DNA of 51,731 bases from an uncultured Halieaceae bacterium (GTDB lineage: Bacteria; Pseudomonadota; Gammaproteobacteria; Pseudomonadales; Halieaceae). The translations under genes and the position numbers were made by a program. This document shows, piece after piece, positions 33,446 to 43,365 of this stretch (its first letter is position 1; every line of letters begins with the position of its first letter). Where the stretch lies: positions 1 to 51,731 of the forward strand of contig CAJXNM010000020.1 of assembly GCA_913057135.1 (NCBI GenBank), read 5' to 3'. The notes under the pieces are model-generated. The model was given only the letters and a program-made list of their open reading frames with translations, was not told the DNA's origin and made no database searches.

Positions 33446-34402
33446 GTGAGCACTGTTTTATACCGCCTTCGCCAAGCTTTACCCGGTTTTATGGGGTGTT
33501 TGTGGGTAGCCATTTACCCGGTTACTGTGCAGGGTCAGTCGGTTGATACCACCGGCAGTACCGCAATCACCGCACAAGCTTCTCAAGGCTCTGAAGACGC
33601 CCTCGACAGCGCCTCACCCACCTGCGGTCTCCCTGCGGAACTCGCCAGTCGTTTGCGCACTATGCTGGCTGCGGGGGAAAAAGTGGGTTATCGGGGTACA
33701 TTGCTTATCGAATACGGTAATGACCGTGAATTTGTTGCGGTAGATACAGCAAGTCCCCAGGGTCCCGTGCAATACACCCGTCTAAATCGTTCCGCGTCGG
33801 CCGCGCCGCAAACTGTGGTCTTGCCGTCATACGGTTACCAGAGGGGCCTGTGTGAGTTACAGCAGTGGTATTCCTTTGCAGTCGAGGCAAGTGATCAGGT
33901 GGTGGCTGGACGCTCCACATGGCGCTTATCGGCGCGACCACGGGATACCCTGCGCCTCGGGTATTTGATGGATATCGATCGGACATCGGGTGTGCCGCTG
34001 CGTGTCGTAACGATTACCCCAGAAGGTCAAATACTCGAGCGCTTTGAATTTGCCGATGTGGCCCTGACCGACACCCCGCCTGTGGCCGTATCGGTGGCAT
34101 CACCGGGGCGTGCGGGCTACCGGTTTGCGGGATTGCCCCCGGGGTTTTCACTGATTGCAGAGGGCGCCGAGCCCGTTGATTTCCTGGTGGCCAGCGACGG
34201 TATGGCATCGGTCACAGTCTTTATTGAAGATCAACCCAGGGCGCTGACCGATGGCGAGGGTGTCGTTCTGCGCGGTAGCACACTGGCCTACACTCGGGGT
34301 ACCGCTGACAACTATCTCATTACGGTGATGGGTGAAGTCCCTGTGGCCACCGCTCGTTTATTGGCCGATGCGATTCGTCGGCGCGTGAACCCAGAACCCT
34401 AG
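33446..34402 (+). CDS. rseB: Periplasmic sigma-E regulator RseB (MucB)
   Basis: About 318 residues. An N-terminal signal peptide (hydrophobic core GFMGCLWVAIYPV, ending near VQGQ) leads into a MucB/RseB lipoprotein-sensor fold with GYRGTLLIEYGNDREFVAV and a C-terminal domain with LAYTRGTADNYLITVMGEVP. RseB protects RseA from DegS-type proteases and senses lipopolysaccharide or lipoprotein defects. I chose GTG 33446, with GAGAG about ten bases upstream; an in-frame TTG at 33422 has no ribosome site. Next gene starts 4 bases later. Confidence 0.92.
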   Translation: MSTVLYRLRQALPGFMGCLWVAIYPVTVQGQSVDTTGSTAITAQASQGSEDALDSASPTCGLPAELASRLRTMLAAGEKVGYRGTLLIEYGNDREFVAVDTASPQGPVQYTRLNRSASAAPQTVVLPSYGYQRGLCELQQWYSFAVEASDQVVAGRSTWRLSARPRDTLRLGYLMDIDRTSGVPLRVVTITPEGQILERFEFADVALTDTPPVAVSVASPGRAGYRFAGLPPGFSLIAEGAEPVDFLVASDGMASVTVFIEDQPRALTDGEGVVLRGSTLAYTRGTADNYLITVMGEVPVATARLLADAIRRRVNPEP

Positions 34403-34406
34403 CGCC

Positions 34407-34871
34407 ATGTTGCGTGAAACCGGGAGAGTGGTGGCGGTCGATGACGGCGCGGTGTGGGTGGAGACCGTGCGCAGCTCAGCCTGTGGACGCTGTGCCGCCA
34501 GAGCAGGCTGCGGCCACGGTGCACTGGCACGTACCGGTAGCGCAAAGGGACTCATTCGAGCACTTGAGAGCCCACAGGTACCCGCGCGCGACTGTGCCGT
34601 GGGTGATGAGGTAGCCATCGAGTTACCCGAGGAGGCTGTTCTGCAGGGCTCTCTGCTGGTCTACGGTGTGCCACTCATGGTGGGCATAGTTGCCGCGCTA
34701 TTGGTGCAAAGCTATTCAGAGCCATGGGCACCCGCAGGTTTTGTCATGGGCTTAGCCGCAGGTTTCGCCGCTATCCGGTGGTTGCCCCTGCTACAGCACC
34801 GTCAGGAACAATTTGAACCTCGATTAGCCGATGTTCGTAAATCTAGCCAGTCGGTCATCGCGCGGGCCTAA
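34407..34871 (+). CDS. rseC: SoxR-reducing/sigma-E operon protein RseC (MucC)
   Basis: 154 residues. Four cysteines near the N-terminus (CGRCAARAGCGHG) could bind an Fe-S cluster, as proposed for this family, followed by two membrane helices (LVYGVPLMVGIVAALLV and FVMGLAAGFAAIRWLPLL). RseC is a minor positive regulator in the sigma-E operon and also part of the SoxR-reducing system in E. coli. Its order between rseB and mucD is that of Pseudomonas. Confidence 0.9.
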   Translation: MLRETGRVVAVDDGAVWVETVRSSACGRCAARAGCGHGALARTGSAKGLIRALESPQVPARDCAVGDEVAIELPEEAVLQGSLLVYGVPLMVGIVAALLVQSYSEPWAPAGFVMGLAAGFAAIRWLPLLQHRQEQFEPRLADVRKSSQSVIARA

Positions 34872-34926
34872 GTGTGCCCCCAGTCGCCGACTGATCAACC
34901 AGTTACAACAACAGGAGTGGTAACGC

Positions 34927-36309
34927 ATGTACCGATGGATTTGGGCTGTCACAGTCTGTCTTGTAGCGCTGGGTGCCAGGGCAGAGTTGCCCGATTTTCG
35001 CCCCATTGTTGAAGAGGCGACACCCGCTGTGGTGAAAATTTTGGTGGAATCGGAAGCCGAGGGTGTTCCCGGTCACGAGGACATCGAGCAGTTACCGGAG
35101 TATTTACGCCGTTTCTTCGAGTTTCGTATGGGTCCTCAGAACCGGCCCCGGCGCAACATGGGCTCAGGTTTTGTGGTGTCTGAAGACGGTTATATTGTCA
35201 CGAACAATCACGTGGTGGAGAACGCCACCAGTGTTGTGGTGCGCATGATCGATCGACGGGAGTTTGACGCAGAGGTGATCGGTACCGACCCACGGTCCGA
35301 TTTGGCGCTGCTCAAGGTCGATGCCGAGGGGCTTGAAACCCTCGACTTGGCAGCCGATCGTGATATTGAAGTTGGCGAGTGGGTGTTAGCGATTGGGTCG
35401 CCATTCGGCCTCGATTTTTCGGTCACAGCGGGCATTGTGAGTGCCAAAGGTCGTAGCTTGCCGACAGAAACCGGTGAGAACTACGTGCCATTTCTGCAGA
35501 CCGATGTGGCCATTAATCCCGGTAACTCAGGAGGCCCTCTATTTAATCTTGAGGGTGATGTGGTCGGCGTCAACTCACAAATTTTCACCCGTTCCGGTGG
35601 CTCTATCGGGTTGTCATTCGCAATCCCCTCCATGGTCGTTCGCAATGTGATTCAGCAATTGCGAGAAAACGGGGAAGTGGTGCGCGGTTGGCTTGGGGTA
35701 TCCATTCAGGAGGTCGATCGCGATCTGGCTGAGTCATTCAACCTCGATCGCCCGCGGGGCGCCCTGATAGCACAGGTGGGCCCCGACAGCCCCGCCGAAA
35801 AAGCGGGCCTGCTAAGCGGTGATGTCATCCTGGAATTTGGTGGTCAGCGTATTGAGTCGTCCTCAGATCTGCCCCATGTGGTCGGTTTGATCGCCCCGGG
35901 TACCGAAGTTGATGCGCTGGTCATGCGCGATGGCGACAAAAAGACGATCGAGGTAGAGGTCGGTGCCCTCGATGCTGACGATCGTCCATCGGTGGCGGGG
36001 CGATCCCCGTCAAATCGCGCCGAGAATCCCCTGGGTCTTGTGCTGGAAGCCGCCGATGCTGCGACTATGGATGAACTGGGTCTCGCTGGCGGCGTTGTGG
36101 TGCTGGAGGTGGCGCCATCATCACCTGCCGCAGAGGCGGGCATTATGGGTGGTGACATCATCACCCGATTGGGTAGTTCAGCGATCCAGAATCTCGATGA
36201 TATGGGCGCCGCCCTCGAGCGTTTACGCCCGGGTCAATCGGTTGCGGTGCGACTGATTCGCCGCGGCCGGCCCCTGTTCTTGGCGGTTCGAGTACCCGAG
36301 GACGACTAA
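34927..36309 (+). CDS. mucD: Periplasmic serine protease/chaperone MucD (DegP/DegQ family)
   Basis: 460 residues with a signal peptide ending in GARA. Trypsin-like domain with the triad H95 (NNHVVENA), D125 (RSDLALL) and S201 (GNSGGPL), followed by two PDZ domains (from about 270 and 375). It degrades or refolds misfolded envelope proteins and lowers sigma-E activity. GGAG lies nine bases before the ATG. It closes the rpoE operon and is followed by an intrinsic terminator at 36316-36335. Confidence 0.97.
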   Translation: MYRWIWAVTVCLVALGARAELPDFRPIVEEATPAVVKILVESEAEGVPGHEDIEQLPEYLRRFFEFRMGPQNRPRRNMGSGFVVSEDGYIVTNNHVVENATSVVVRMIDRREFDAEVIGTDPRSDLALLKVDAEGLETLDLAADRDIEVGEWVLAIGSPFGLDFSVTAGIVSAKGRSLPTETGENYVPFLQTDVAINPGNSGGPLFNLEGDVVGVNSQIFTRSGGSIGLSFAIPSMVVRNVIQQLRENGEVVRGWLGVSIQEVDRDLAESFNLDRPRGALIAQVGPDSPAEKAGLLSGDVILEFGGQRIESSSDLPHVVGLIAPGTEVDALVMRDGDKKTIEVEVGALDADDRPSVAGRSPSNRAENPLGLVLEAADAATMDELGLAGGVVVLEVAPSSPAAEAGIMGGDIITRLGSSAIQNLDDMGAALERLRPGQSVAVRLIRRGRPLFLAVRVPEDD

Positions 36310-36315
36310 CCATCG

Positions 36316-36335
36316 AAGCCCGCCTCGGCGGGCTT
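36316..36335 (+). terminator. Intrinsic terminator after mucD
   Basis: AAGCCCGC (36316-36323) pairs with GCGGGCTT (36328-36335) around CTCG, a strong GC-rich stem of eight pairs with a four-base loop. The tail is short (TTATT). It lies 6 bases after the mucD stop and before lepA, so it separates the two operons. Confidence 0.72.
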
Positions 36336-36380
36336 ATTGCCCATGCAGTTCGACCTAGACTGCGCTAGAATCCGGCCCCT

Positions 36381-36411
36381 GCCCACGCCGTGGAGTCCCC
36401 CCGGCATGGGC
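36381..36411 (+). promoter_or_regulatory. GC-rich hairpin in the lepA leader
   Basis: GCCCACGCCG (36381-36390) and CGGCATGGGC (36402-36411) pair in nine of ten positions around an 11-base loop. It is 48 bases before the lepA GTG. A TAGAAT -10 candidate (36366-36371) sits just upstream, so this hairpin would lie in the transcript leader. No U-run follows, so it is more like a leader structure than a terminator. Confidence 0.45.
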
Positions 36412-36458
36412 CGGTGTGTGCCTGCTCAATGGGGAGCGGGTAGTAACGAGGCCCCTCA

Positions 36459-38258
36459 GTGACCGATCTCAGCCACATTCGCAATTTTTCAATCATCGCC
36501 CACATTGATCACGGTAAATCGACCCTCGCTGATCGCTTCATTCAGCACTGCGGTGGGCTTACCGAGCGTGAGATGGCCGCGCAAGTGCTCGACTCTATGG
36601 ATTTAGAGCGTGAGCGGGGCATCACGATTAAGGCTCAGAGCGTCACCTTGCGACACACCGCTCGCAACGGTGAGGAGTACCAGCTGAATTTCATCGATAC
36701 GCCGGGGCATGTCGACTTCTCCTACGAGGTATCCCGGTCCTTAGCGGCCTGTGAAGGCGCGTTATTGGTGGTTGATGCGGGTCAAGGGGTAGAGGCGCAA
36801 TCGGTGGCTAACTGTTACACCGCCATCGAACAGGGATTGGAAGTATTACCCATACTGAACAAGATGGATTTGCCCCAGGCTGATCCCGACAAGGTCAAGC
36901 TCGAGATTGAAGAGATTATCGGCATTGATGCCACCGATGCCTGCCCCGTCAGTGCCAAAACCGGCATGGGTATCGAAGACGCATTGGAATATCTCATCGA
37001 GAAAATTCCGCCGCCGGAGGGTGATCGGGAAAAGCCTTTGCAGGCGCTCATCATCGACTCGTGGTTTGACACCTACCTCGGCGTCGTCTCGCTCGTGCGT
37101 GTCAAGCAGGGCACCCTCAATAAGCGTGATAAATTCCTGGTGCGCTCTACCGGGAAGCAATACAACGCCGATATGATTGGGGTGTTTACACCGCGTCGGA
37201 CAGAGACCAAGACGCTCATGGCCGGCGAGGTCGGGTTTGTGGTGGCCGGTATCAAAGACATTAAAGGTGCGCCGGTGGGCGACACCCTTGTCGCCAGCAA
37301 TGCCCCCGATACACCAGCGTTACCGGGCTTTCAAAAGGCAAAGCCACAGGTATACGCGGGGATCTTCACGGTATCGTCCGATGACTACGAGGACTTCCGC
37401 GACGCGCTGGGCAAGTTAACCTTGAATGACGCCTCGCTGTTTTACGAGCCCGAAACCTCCGATGCATTGGGTTTCGGATTCCGCTGCGGTTTCTTGGGCA
37501 TGCTCCACATGGAGATTATTCAAGAGCGTCTCGAGCGGGAATATGATCTCGATTTGATTACCACCGCGCCGACGGTTATTTACGAAGTGCTCAAAAAAGA
37601 TGGCACCCTGGTCAATGTCGATAACCCCTCGAAGCTGCCGGATGTGGGTGACATCGATCAAATGCGCGAGCCGATTGCCCGCTGTACCATTCTTACGCCT
37701 CAAGAGTATTTGGGGTCGGTCATCACCCTGTGCATCGAGAAGCGCGGTGCACAGGTCGACATGCAGTATCTTGGGCAGCAAGTTCAGGTCATATTCGATA
37801 TCCCGATGGCCGAAGTAGTGCTGGACTTTTTTGATCGATTGAAATCTGTGAGTCGTGGCTATGCGTCACTCGATTACGGCTTTGAGCGATTTGAAGCGGC
37901 GCCATTGGCGCGTCTTGACGTGCTGATTAACGGTGATCGGGTTGATGCCCTGGCCGTTATTGTTCACCGTGATCAAGTTCAAAGTCGCGGTCGCGTACTG
38001 ACGGAAAAAATGAAGGATCTGATTCCACGTCAAATGTTTGATGTGGCTATTCAGGCTGCGGTCGGTGGTAAAATCGTGGCGCGGCAAACGGTAAAAGCGC
38101 TGCGAAAAAACGTGACCGCTAAATGTTATGGCGGTGATGCAACTCGTAAAAAGAAACTGCTAGAAAAGCAGAAAGCTGGAAAAAAACGAATGAAGCAGGT
38201 GGGGAATGTTGAAATTCCTCAATCAGCGTTCCTCGCTGTGCTGCAAGTTGATGGATAG
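36459..38258 (+). CDS. lepA: Elongation factor 4 (LepA)
   Basis: 599 residues. GTPase motifs: [26 protein letters not shown] and NKMDLP; then the EF-G-like domains and the unique C-terminal domain ([20 protein letters not shown] is inside it). LepA acts on ribosomes during initiation and under ionic stress. The GTG start follows GAGG by seven bases. It precedes lepB by 21 bases, the conserved lepA-lepB-rnc-era-recO order. Confidence 0.98.
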   Translation: MTDLSHIRNFSIIAHIDHGKSTLADRFIQHCGGLTEREMAAQVLDSMDLERERGITIKAQSVTLRHTARNGEEYQLNFIDTPGHVDFSYEVSRSLAACEGALLVVDAGQGVEAQSVANCYTAIEQGLEVLPILNKMDLPQADPDKVKLEIEEIIGIDATDACPVSAKTGMGIEDALEYLIEKIPPPEGDREKPLQALIIDSWFDTYLGVVSLVRVKQGTLNKRDKFLVRSTGKQYNADMIGVFTPRRTETKTLMAGEVGFVVAGIKDIKGAPVGDTLVASNAPDTPALPGFQKAKPQVYAGIFTVSSDDYEDFRDALGKLTLNDASLFYEPETSDALGFGFRCGFLGMLHMEIIQERLEREYDLDLITTAPTVIYEVLKKDGTLVNVDNPSKLPDVGDIDQMREPIARCTILTPQEYLGSVITLCIEKRGAQVDMQYLGQQVQVIFDIPMAEVVLDFFDRLKSVSRGYASLDYGFERFEAAPLARLDVLINGDRVDALAVIVHRDQVQSRGRVLTEKMKDLIPRQMFDVAIQAAVGGKIVARQTVKALRKNVTAKCYGGDATRKKKLLEKQKAGKKRMKQVGNVEIPQSAFLAVLQVDG

Positions 38259-38279
38259 AGCCCGATAACGGAGCGCCTT

Positions 38280-39119
38280 TTGAATATTGATTTTCCTCTT
38301 GTTTTAGTGATCTTGGTGTTTGGCAGCGGCCTTATTTGGCTACTCGATACGCTGTTTGCCGCCAAACCCCGACGGGCGCGCCTGGCGGCCTTGAAGCAGC
38401 AGTATCCCCAATGGCAGGTAGCCGACAGTGGCGACGCCGCCGCCTTTGCGACTGCGGCAAGAGGCAGTGCCAGCGAGCCGCTGATTGTGGAATATTCTCG
38501 GTCGTTCTTTCCGGTGTTGGCTGCGGTGTTTGTTTTGCGCTCGTTTTTATTTGAGCCCTTTCAAATTCCCTCGTCATCGATGGTGCCCACACTTGAAGTG
38601 GGCGACTATATCTTGGTGAATAAATTTACTTATGGCATTCGCTTGCCGGTAGTGCGCAACAAAGTGGTTGACGTGGGCAGTCCCGAGCGGGGTGATGTCA
38701 TGGTGTTTTTCCCGCCCCATCAAAATAAAACTTATTACATCAAGCGGGTGATTGGGATTCCCGGAGACGTTGTTGAGTATCGTAATAAACAGTTATCCAT
38801 TAACGGCATACCGGCGCCCACCGAGTGGCTCGAGCCAGAGCCCGGCACCCGGCCCGGTATTCGTGTCGCCGAGGAACAGATCGGTGGCGACGACCATCTT
38901 ATGCAAATTGATGTTAACCGGCCCAGTCGCGATTTTGCCGTTCGGGTGAAACCCGGGCACTACTTTATGATGGGTGATAACCGCGATAACTCCAGTGATA
39001 GCCGTGTTTGGGGTCAGGTACCCGAGAAGGACATTGTCGGCAAAGCGGTGGCGGTATGGATGCACTGGGAGTCATTTTTCTCGGTCCCAAGCTTTGGCCG
39101 CATGGGCTGGATTGAGTAA
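38280..39119 (+). CDS. lepB: Signal peptidase I
   Basis: 279 residues. One membrane segment at the start (LVLVILVFGSGLIWLLD), a second around FFPVLAAVFVLRSFLF, then the periplasmic protease with catalytic S100 (PSSSMVPT) and K155 (YYIKRVIG) and the GDNRDNSSDSRVWG signature. It removes signal peptides from exported proteins. The start is a TTG with GGAG about seven bases upstream, which I think is real because the second membrane helix spacing then fits E. coli LepB. Confidence 0.96.
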   Translation: MNIDFPLVLVILVFGSGLIWLLDTLFAAKPRRARLAALKQQYPQWQVADSGDAAAFATAARGSASEPLIVEYSRSFFPVLAAVFVLRSFLFEPFQIPSSSMVPTLEVGDYILVNKFTYGIRLPVVRNKVVDVGSPERGDVMVFFPPHQNKTYYIKRVIGIPGDVVEYRNKQLSINGIPAPTEWLEPEPGTRPGIRVAEEQIGGDDHLMQIDVNRPSRDFAVRVKPGHYFMMGDNRDNSSDSRVWGQVPEKDIVGKAVAVWMHWESFFSVPSFGRMGWIE

Positions 39120-39122
39120 TCC

Positions 39123-39536
39123 ATGGCAACTCGGATAACGGCACAGCCCCCGCGACGACTAGGCGGTCAGCGCGGCTTCAGCTTTTTAGGTATGGCACTG
39201 ATCATCTGTTTGTTTGCCGGTGCCCTGGTACTGTTGTTGCGTGTGGTGCCACCGTATATCGAATACCGATCGGTGTACAATGTCATTACACGCGCTGGCG
39301 CCGAGTACGACGCAGATCGTGATTCCCTGGGTGACCTGCGAACCCGTATCCGCAAGCTGTTGATGACATCCCAGGTATACGACATTACCGCCGATGATAT
39401 TGATATCTATCGTGAGAAAGGCCGCGTTGTTATCGATGCCAACTACGAAGTTCGATTCCATTTATTGTGGCGGCTAGATGGTGTCATGGTGTTCGACGAT
39501 CTGGTGGTAACGGTTACGAGTAGTGATTACCCGTGA
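39123..39536 (+). CDS. DUF4845 inner-membrane protein
   Basis: 137 residues, a Gly/Arg-rich start, one membrane helix (FLGMALIICLFAGALVLLLRVV) and a periplasmic domain with PPYIEYRSVYNVI, the pattern of DUF4845 proteins regularly found between lepB and rnc in gammaproteobacteria. Function is unknown. It starts 3 bases after lepB and its stop overlaps the GTG of rnc. Confidence 0.9.
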   Translation: MATRITAQPPRRLGGQRGFSFLGMALIICLFAGALVLLLRVVPPYIEYRSVYNVITRAGAEYDADRDSLGDLRTRIRKLLMTSQVYDITADDIDIYREKGRVVIDANYEVRFHLLWRLDGVMVFDDLVVTVTSSDYP

Positions 39537-40219
39537 CCTCTGCTGGCCCACAATTACGTTTGCTGCAGTTACAGCAGCGGATCGGTTACGAGTTCCGTGA
39601 CAAGGCCCTGTTGCAGCTGGCGCTGACCCATCGCAGTGCCGCAAAAGAGAATAACGAGCGACTCGAGTTTTTGGGTGATTCACTGGTGAACCATGTGGTC
39701 GCGGAGCGTCTGTTCACCCAATTCCCCGAGGCGCGGGAAGGACAGCTCAGTCGCTTGCGCGCCAAGCTGGTTCGCGGCTCGTATCTTGCGGAAATTGCCA
39801 ACCAGCTAGATATCGGCAGCTGTCTTATTTTGGGTACAGGAGAGCGCAAAGGTGGTGGCCGACATCGCAGCAGTATTTTGGCTGATGCCCTTGAGGCATT
39901 AGTGGGGGCCATCTTCCTCGACGCGGGGTTTACGGCAGCTCGGGATACCCTGATGGTGTGGTTCACAGATAGTTTCCAGGGTTTAACCCTGAGTGACGAG
40001 CGCGATGCTAAAACCCGTCTCCAGGAATGGCTCCAAGGTCGAGGGTTTGATCTGCCCACTTACCAACTGGTTGATGTTCAGGGTGCCGATCACGAGCAAT
40101 GCTTTTTTGTCCATTGTCATGTGGCGCCGTTGCAAGAGCCGGTGGTAGGGCAAGGCAAGAGCCGGCGCCAGGCAGAACAAGACGCCGCCAAAGGCACTCT
40201 GGAGCAACTCAATGACTAG
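39533..40219 (+). CDS. rnc: Ribonuclease III
   Basis: 228 residues. The RNase III domain has the signature [20 protein letters not shown] and [16 protein letters not shown] (catalytic acidic residues), followed by a double-stranded-RNA-binding domain ([31 protein letters not shown]). It cuts ribosomal precursors and regulatory duplex RNA. GTG start overlaps the DUF4845 stop (GTGA); it overlaps era by 8 bases, so the pair is translationally coupled. Confidence 0.97.
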   Translation: MTSAGPQLRLLQLQQRIGYEFRDKALLQLALTHRSAAKENNERLEFLGDSLVNHVVAERLFTQFPEAREGQLSRLRAKLVRGSYLAEIANQLDIGSCLILGTGERKGGGRHRSSILADALEALVGAIFLDAGFTAARDTLMVWFTDSFQGLTLSDERDAKTRLQEWLQGRGFDLPTYQLVDVQGADHEQCFFVHCHVAPLQEPVVGQGKSRRQAEQDAAKGTLEQLND

Positions 40220-41114
40220 TGATCACTCAAGTCGCTGCGGCTACATCGCTATCGTGGGGCGCCCCAATGTGGGCAAATCAACTCTACTCAACTATTTGTT
40301 GAGGCAAAAGCTCAGTATCACATCGCGCAAACCCCAAACTACCCGCCATCAGGTTTTGGGTATCGTCACTGAAGGTGACGATCAAATGATTTTCGTCGAC
40401 ACCCCCGGTATGCATCGGGAGCAACCGAAAGCGATTAATCGGTTTATGAACCGGGCGGCCAGTAGCGTGCTGAGTCATGTCGATGTGGTTCTGTTTCTGG
40501 TGGACCGAACCCGTTGGACCCCAGAAGACGATATGGTGGCCCGGGCTTTGGAAGCGGTCAAAGCACCGGTCGCGTTGGTGATCAACAAAATCGATATGCT
40601 CGATGATCGCAACGTGCTGCTGCCCTGGGCGGAATCCTTAAGTGCTCAGGATCGATACGACGCGGTCATCCCCATTTCGGCCCTGCGAGCCAATAACTTA
40701 GAGCAACTGCGACAGTACATTCGTGGTCATTTGCCCGAGGGCCCGCATTTTTTCCCCGATGATCAGATAACCGACCGCACCGAGCGCTTTTTGGCCGCTG
40801 AATTTATCCGCGAGAAAATCGTCCGACAGCTAGGGGATGAGTTGCCCTATAGTACAGCGGTTGAGATCGAGGGTTTCCGTCAAGAGGGCAGGGTGCTGCA
40901 CATTGATGCCCTAATATATGTCGAGCGGGACGGTCAGAAGAAAATTGTGATTGGTGATAAGGGCGCACGCCTGCGCGCCATCGGCACCGATGCCCGTAAA
41001 GATATGGAGCAGGCCTTCGACAGCAAGGTCATGTTGAAACTGTGGGTCAAAGTGAAATCGGGCTGGTCGGACGATGACCGAGCGCTGCGTTCCCTTGGCT
41101 ACGAAGACCGTTGA
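40212..41114 (+). CDS. era: GTPase Era
   Basis: 300 residues. GTP-binding motifs [13 protein letters not shown] (with [17 protein letters not shown]) and NKID, then a C-terminal KH domain with [19 protein letters not shown]. Era assists 30S assembly by binding the 3' end of 16S rRNA. It overlaps rnc by 8 bases and is followed by recO after 6. Confidence 0.98.
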   Translation: MTSDHSSRCGYIAIVGRPNVGKSTLLNYLLRQKLSITSRKPQTTRHQVLGIVTEGDDQMIFVDTPGMHREQPKAINRFMNRAASSVLSHVDVVLFLVDRTRWTPEDDMVARALEAVKAPVALVINKIDMLDDRNVLLPWAESLSAQDRYDAVIPISALRANNLEQLRQYIRGHLPEGPHFFPDDQITDRTERFLAAEFIREKIVRQLGDELPYSTAVEIEGFRQEGRVLHIDALIYVERDGQKKIVIGDKGARLRAIGTDARKDMEQAFDSKVMLKLWVKVKSGWSDDDRALRSLGYEDR

Positions 41115-41120
41115 TGCACC

Positions 41121-41903
41121 ATGGCCGAGGGGCTTGAACCCGCCTGGGTGTTGCATCGCCGAAGCTACGGTGACAACGGCTTGCTCATCGAGTTACTGGG
41201 TCTCAACACGGGGCGGTTTTCAGCGGTCGTGCGCGGTACTCGTCGCAAAGCCCATGGCGGCAGTGTGCTGGCCTTACTGCAACCGTTCAGCCCGCTGCTG
41301 GTCGCGGTCAGGGGCCGCGCCGAACTGAAATCATTGCAACAACTCGAAAGCGCCGGGCCCCGTTTGAACTTATCCGGACTGCAATTGCTGTCAGGCTTGT
41401 ATCTCAATGAGTTGCTGATCCGGGTGCTACCGCGCTTTGATGGGCAGCCATCCCTATTTGCCCAGTACGGTGCTGCCCTCGAGGGATTGGCGAGTGCGGG
41501 CCTCGACGCGGACACGGGTGCTTCGGGTCTTCCTGTGGCAGGGGAGGAAGCGCTGCGGCGCTTTGAGTTATCGCTACTGAGCTCGCTCGGTTACGCGCTG
41601 GCATTCGATCGCGATGGTGACGGTGATGCTATTGAATCGCAGTATCTTTACACCTTCGACCCCGCTGTGGGTTTTCAGCGCTGTGTGTTTAGTGAGGCGG
41701 GATCTAATGATGAGGGTGGGGGGCGCTACTCCGGTGGCCAGTTGCATGTTATCGACCACTGGTTGAACGATACGGCGGTGCTAAACCAGACCTGTCGTCG
41801 GGCGTTAAAGGGGGTGACCCGAGCGGCACTGGCTGTGCTGTTGGGGGATCGACCCTTGCGCGCTCGAGAGTTGGCGCGTCAGTACAGGGAGATCGCTGAA
41901 TGA
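41121..41903 (+). CDS. recO: DNA repair protein RecO
   Basis: 260 residues. N-terminal OB fold (AWVLHRRSYGDNGLLIELLGLN, RFSAVVRGTRRK) and the helical region with LSGLYLNELLIRVLP characteristic of RecO. It loads RecA onto SSB-coated DNA with RecR. It sits directly after era. pdxJ, which usually follows recO in this group, is absent; acpS overlaps recO's stop instead. Confidence 0.93.
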   Translation: MAEGLEPAWVLHRRSYGDNGLLIELLGLNTGRFSAVVRGTRRKAHGGSVLALLQPFSPLLVAVRGRAELKSLQQLESAGPRLNLSGLQLLSGLYLNELLIRVLPRFDGQPSLFAQYGAALEGLASAGLDADTGASGLPVAGEEALRRFELSLLSSLGYALAFDRDGDGDAIESQYLYTFDPAVGFQRCVFSEAGSNDEGGGRYSGGQLHVIDHWLNDTAVLNQTCRRALKGVTRAALAVLLGDRPLRARELARQYREIAE

Positions 41904-42265
41904 TTGGTATTGGCACCGATATTTTATCGGTTGAACGCATGGCCACCGCACTCGAGCGCACGGGCGTGAGACTGGCTCAGCGCGTGCTATCCCCCGAGGA
42001 GCGTGAGCGCATCGACGGCACAGATGCTCACGCATTGGGCAAGGCGTTTGCAGCGAAGGAAGCGGTGGTAAAGGCATTGGGCACAGGCTTTCGGCAGGGT
42101 ATCGGTTGGCATGATGTTCGCATTCATCGCGATACATTGGGACGCCCCGCGGTCACCCTGCACGGCGCTGCACGGGAGCGACTGCAGGTGCTGGGCGGAT
42201 CGCAGGTATTGCTATCGTTATCTGACGAGCGCGATTACGTGGTGGCGTTTGCCGTTGTCAGTTGA
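41900..42265 (+). CDS. acpS: Holo-[acyl-carrier-protein] synthase
   Basis: 121 residues. GIGTDILSVERM supplies the metal-binding aspartate and FAAKEAVVKALGTG the catalytic glutamate and lysine of the AcpS-type phosphopantetheinyl transferases. It transfers 4'-phosphopantetheine from CoA to apo-ACP for fatty acid synthesis. Its ATG overlaps the recO TGA (ATGA), so translation is probably coupled. Confidence 0.97.
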   Translation: MIGIGTDILSVERMATALERTGVRLAQRVLSPEERERIDGTDAHALGKAFAAKEAVVKALGTGFRQGIGWHDVRIHRDTLGRPAVTLHGAARERLQVLGGSQVLLSLSDERDYVVAFAVVS

Positions 42266-42363
42266 GATTAAGGACACGGCTGAAGCGCAGACAGATCAGG
42301 CGTACACTATCGGCTCGACGGGCTCAGCCAACAGGCACTCGCGTTATCAAGCTCACGACCGAT

Positions 42364-42411
42364 AGCGGAACTTTCACAGCAGAGCCGCCGACAGCGGACT
42401 CTTTACAGCAG
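42364..42411 (+). repeat. Imperfect 19-bp direct repeats in the cysM leader
   Basis: AGCGGAACTTTCACAGCAG (42364-42382) and AGCGGACTCTTTACAGCAG (42393-42411) match at 15 of 19 positions, 29 bases apart. The second copy overlaps the ribosome site of cysM. Purpose unknown; they could be a tandem duplication or binding sites of a cysteine regulator. Confidence 0.5.
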
Positions 42412-42420
42412 GAATCCTGC
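42408..42420 (+). promoter_or_regulatory. Hairpin covering the cysM ribosome site
   Basis: GCAGGAATCCTGC is a near-perfect hairpin (five pairs around a 3-base loop) that contains the AGGA ribosome site and ends two bases before the cysM ATG. It could reduce translation until melted. Short, so weakly supported. Confidence 0.3.
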
Positions 42421-42422
42421 CG

Positions 42423-43352
42423 ATGACCGATAGCTCCACAACCGCCAGCAGCATCGACTACCCGACTATTGAGAGTGTTATAGGCGAGACACCCTTGGTG
42501 CGGTTGCAGCGAATGCCAGGCCAGACCAGCAACACGATCCTTGCCAAGCTAGAGGGCAACAACCCTGCAGGCTCGGTAAAAGATCGTCCCGCGATGAGCA
42601 TGATTGCCGAGGCCGAGGCCCGGGGTGACATTGCGCCTGGGGATACACTCATCGAAGCCACCAGTGGTAACACAGGGATCGCCCTCGCGATGGCGGCGGC
42701 GATTCGCGGTTATCGTATGGTGTTAATCATGCCCGCTCATATGAGCAGCGAGCGCAAGTGGGCAATGGCTGCGTATGGGGCTGAGCTGATTGAAGTGACC
42801 TCCGAGCAGGGTATGGAGGGCGCTAGAGATTTAGCCCTCGCTATGGCCGATCGCGGTGAAGGCAAAGTGCTGAATCAGTTTGCCAACACCGACAACCCCT
42901 TGGCCCATTACAAGGGCACCGGCCCCGAGATCTGGCGTCAGACCCGGGGCAGAATCACCCATTTTGTGAGTTCGATGGGTACCACTGGCACCATCATGGG
43001 CACCTCGGCGTATCTCAAGCAGATGAACCCAGCGATACAAATTATTGGTTTGCAGCCCGAGGATGGCTCACAAATTCCCGGCATCCGACGCTGGCCAACC
43101 GAATACCTGCCCTCTATTTACGACGCCGCCCGTGTCGATCGGGTGATTGATATTTCCCAGCGTGAATCGGAGCAGACCATGCGTCGGTTAGCGCGAGAGG
43201 AGGGGATTTTTGCGGGAGTGTCCTCGGGGGGCTCGATTAGCGCCGCATTACAGCTCAGCCGCGAGCTTGAGCATGCCACTATCGTCGCTATCGTCTGCGA
43301 TAGAGGCGACCGCTACTTGTCGACTGGCGTTTACGCGGACGCCGACCACTAG
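42423..43352 (+). CDS. cysM: Cysteine synthase B (O-acetylserine sulfhydrylase, CysM type)
   Basis: 309 residues, PLP-dependent. K53 (AGSVKDRP) forms the internal aldimine; EATSGNTGIALAM and GTTGTIMG bind the amino acid and PLP phosphate. The IPGIRRWPTEYLP and SIYDAARVDR segments and the EGIFAGVSSGG loop are typical of CysM, which accepts sulfide or thiosulfate. Its ATG follows a hairpin containing the ribosome site. A gap of 13 bases separates it from relA; rlmD, common here in Pseudomonas, is absent. Confidence 0.95.
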   Translation: MTDSSTTASSIDYPTIESVIGETPLVRLQRMPGQTSNTILAKLEGNNPAGSVKDRPAMSMIAEAEARGDIAPGDTLIEATSGNTGIALAMAAAIRGYRMVLIMPAHMSSERKWAMAAYGAELIEVTSEQGMEGARDLALAMADRGEGKVLNQFANTDNPLAHYKGTGPEIWRQTRGRITHFVSSMGTTGTIMGTSAYLKQMNPAIQIIGLQPEDGSQIPGIRRWPTEYLPSIYDAARVDRVIDISQRESEQTMRRLAREEGIFAGVSSGGSISAALQLSRELEHATIVAIVCDRGDRYLSTGVYADADH

Positions 43353-43365
43353 GGGGCACGACCGA

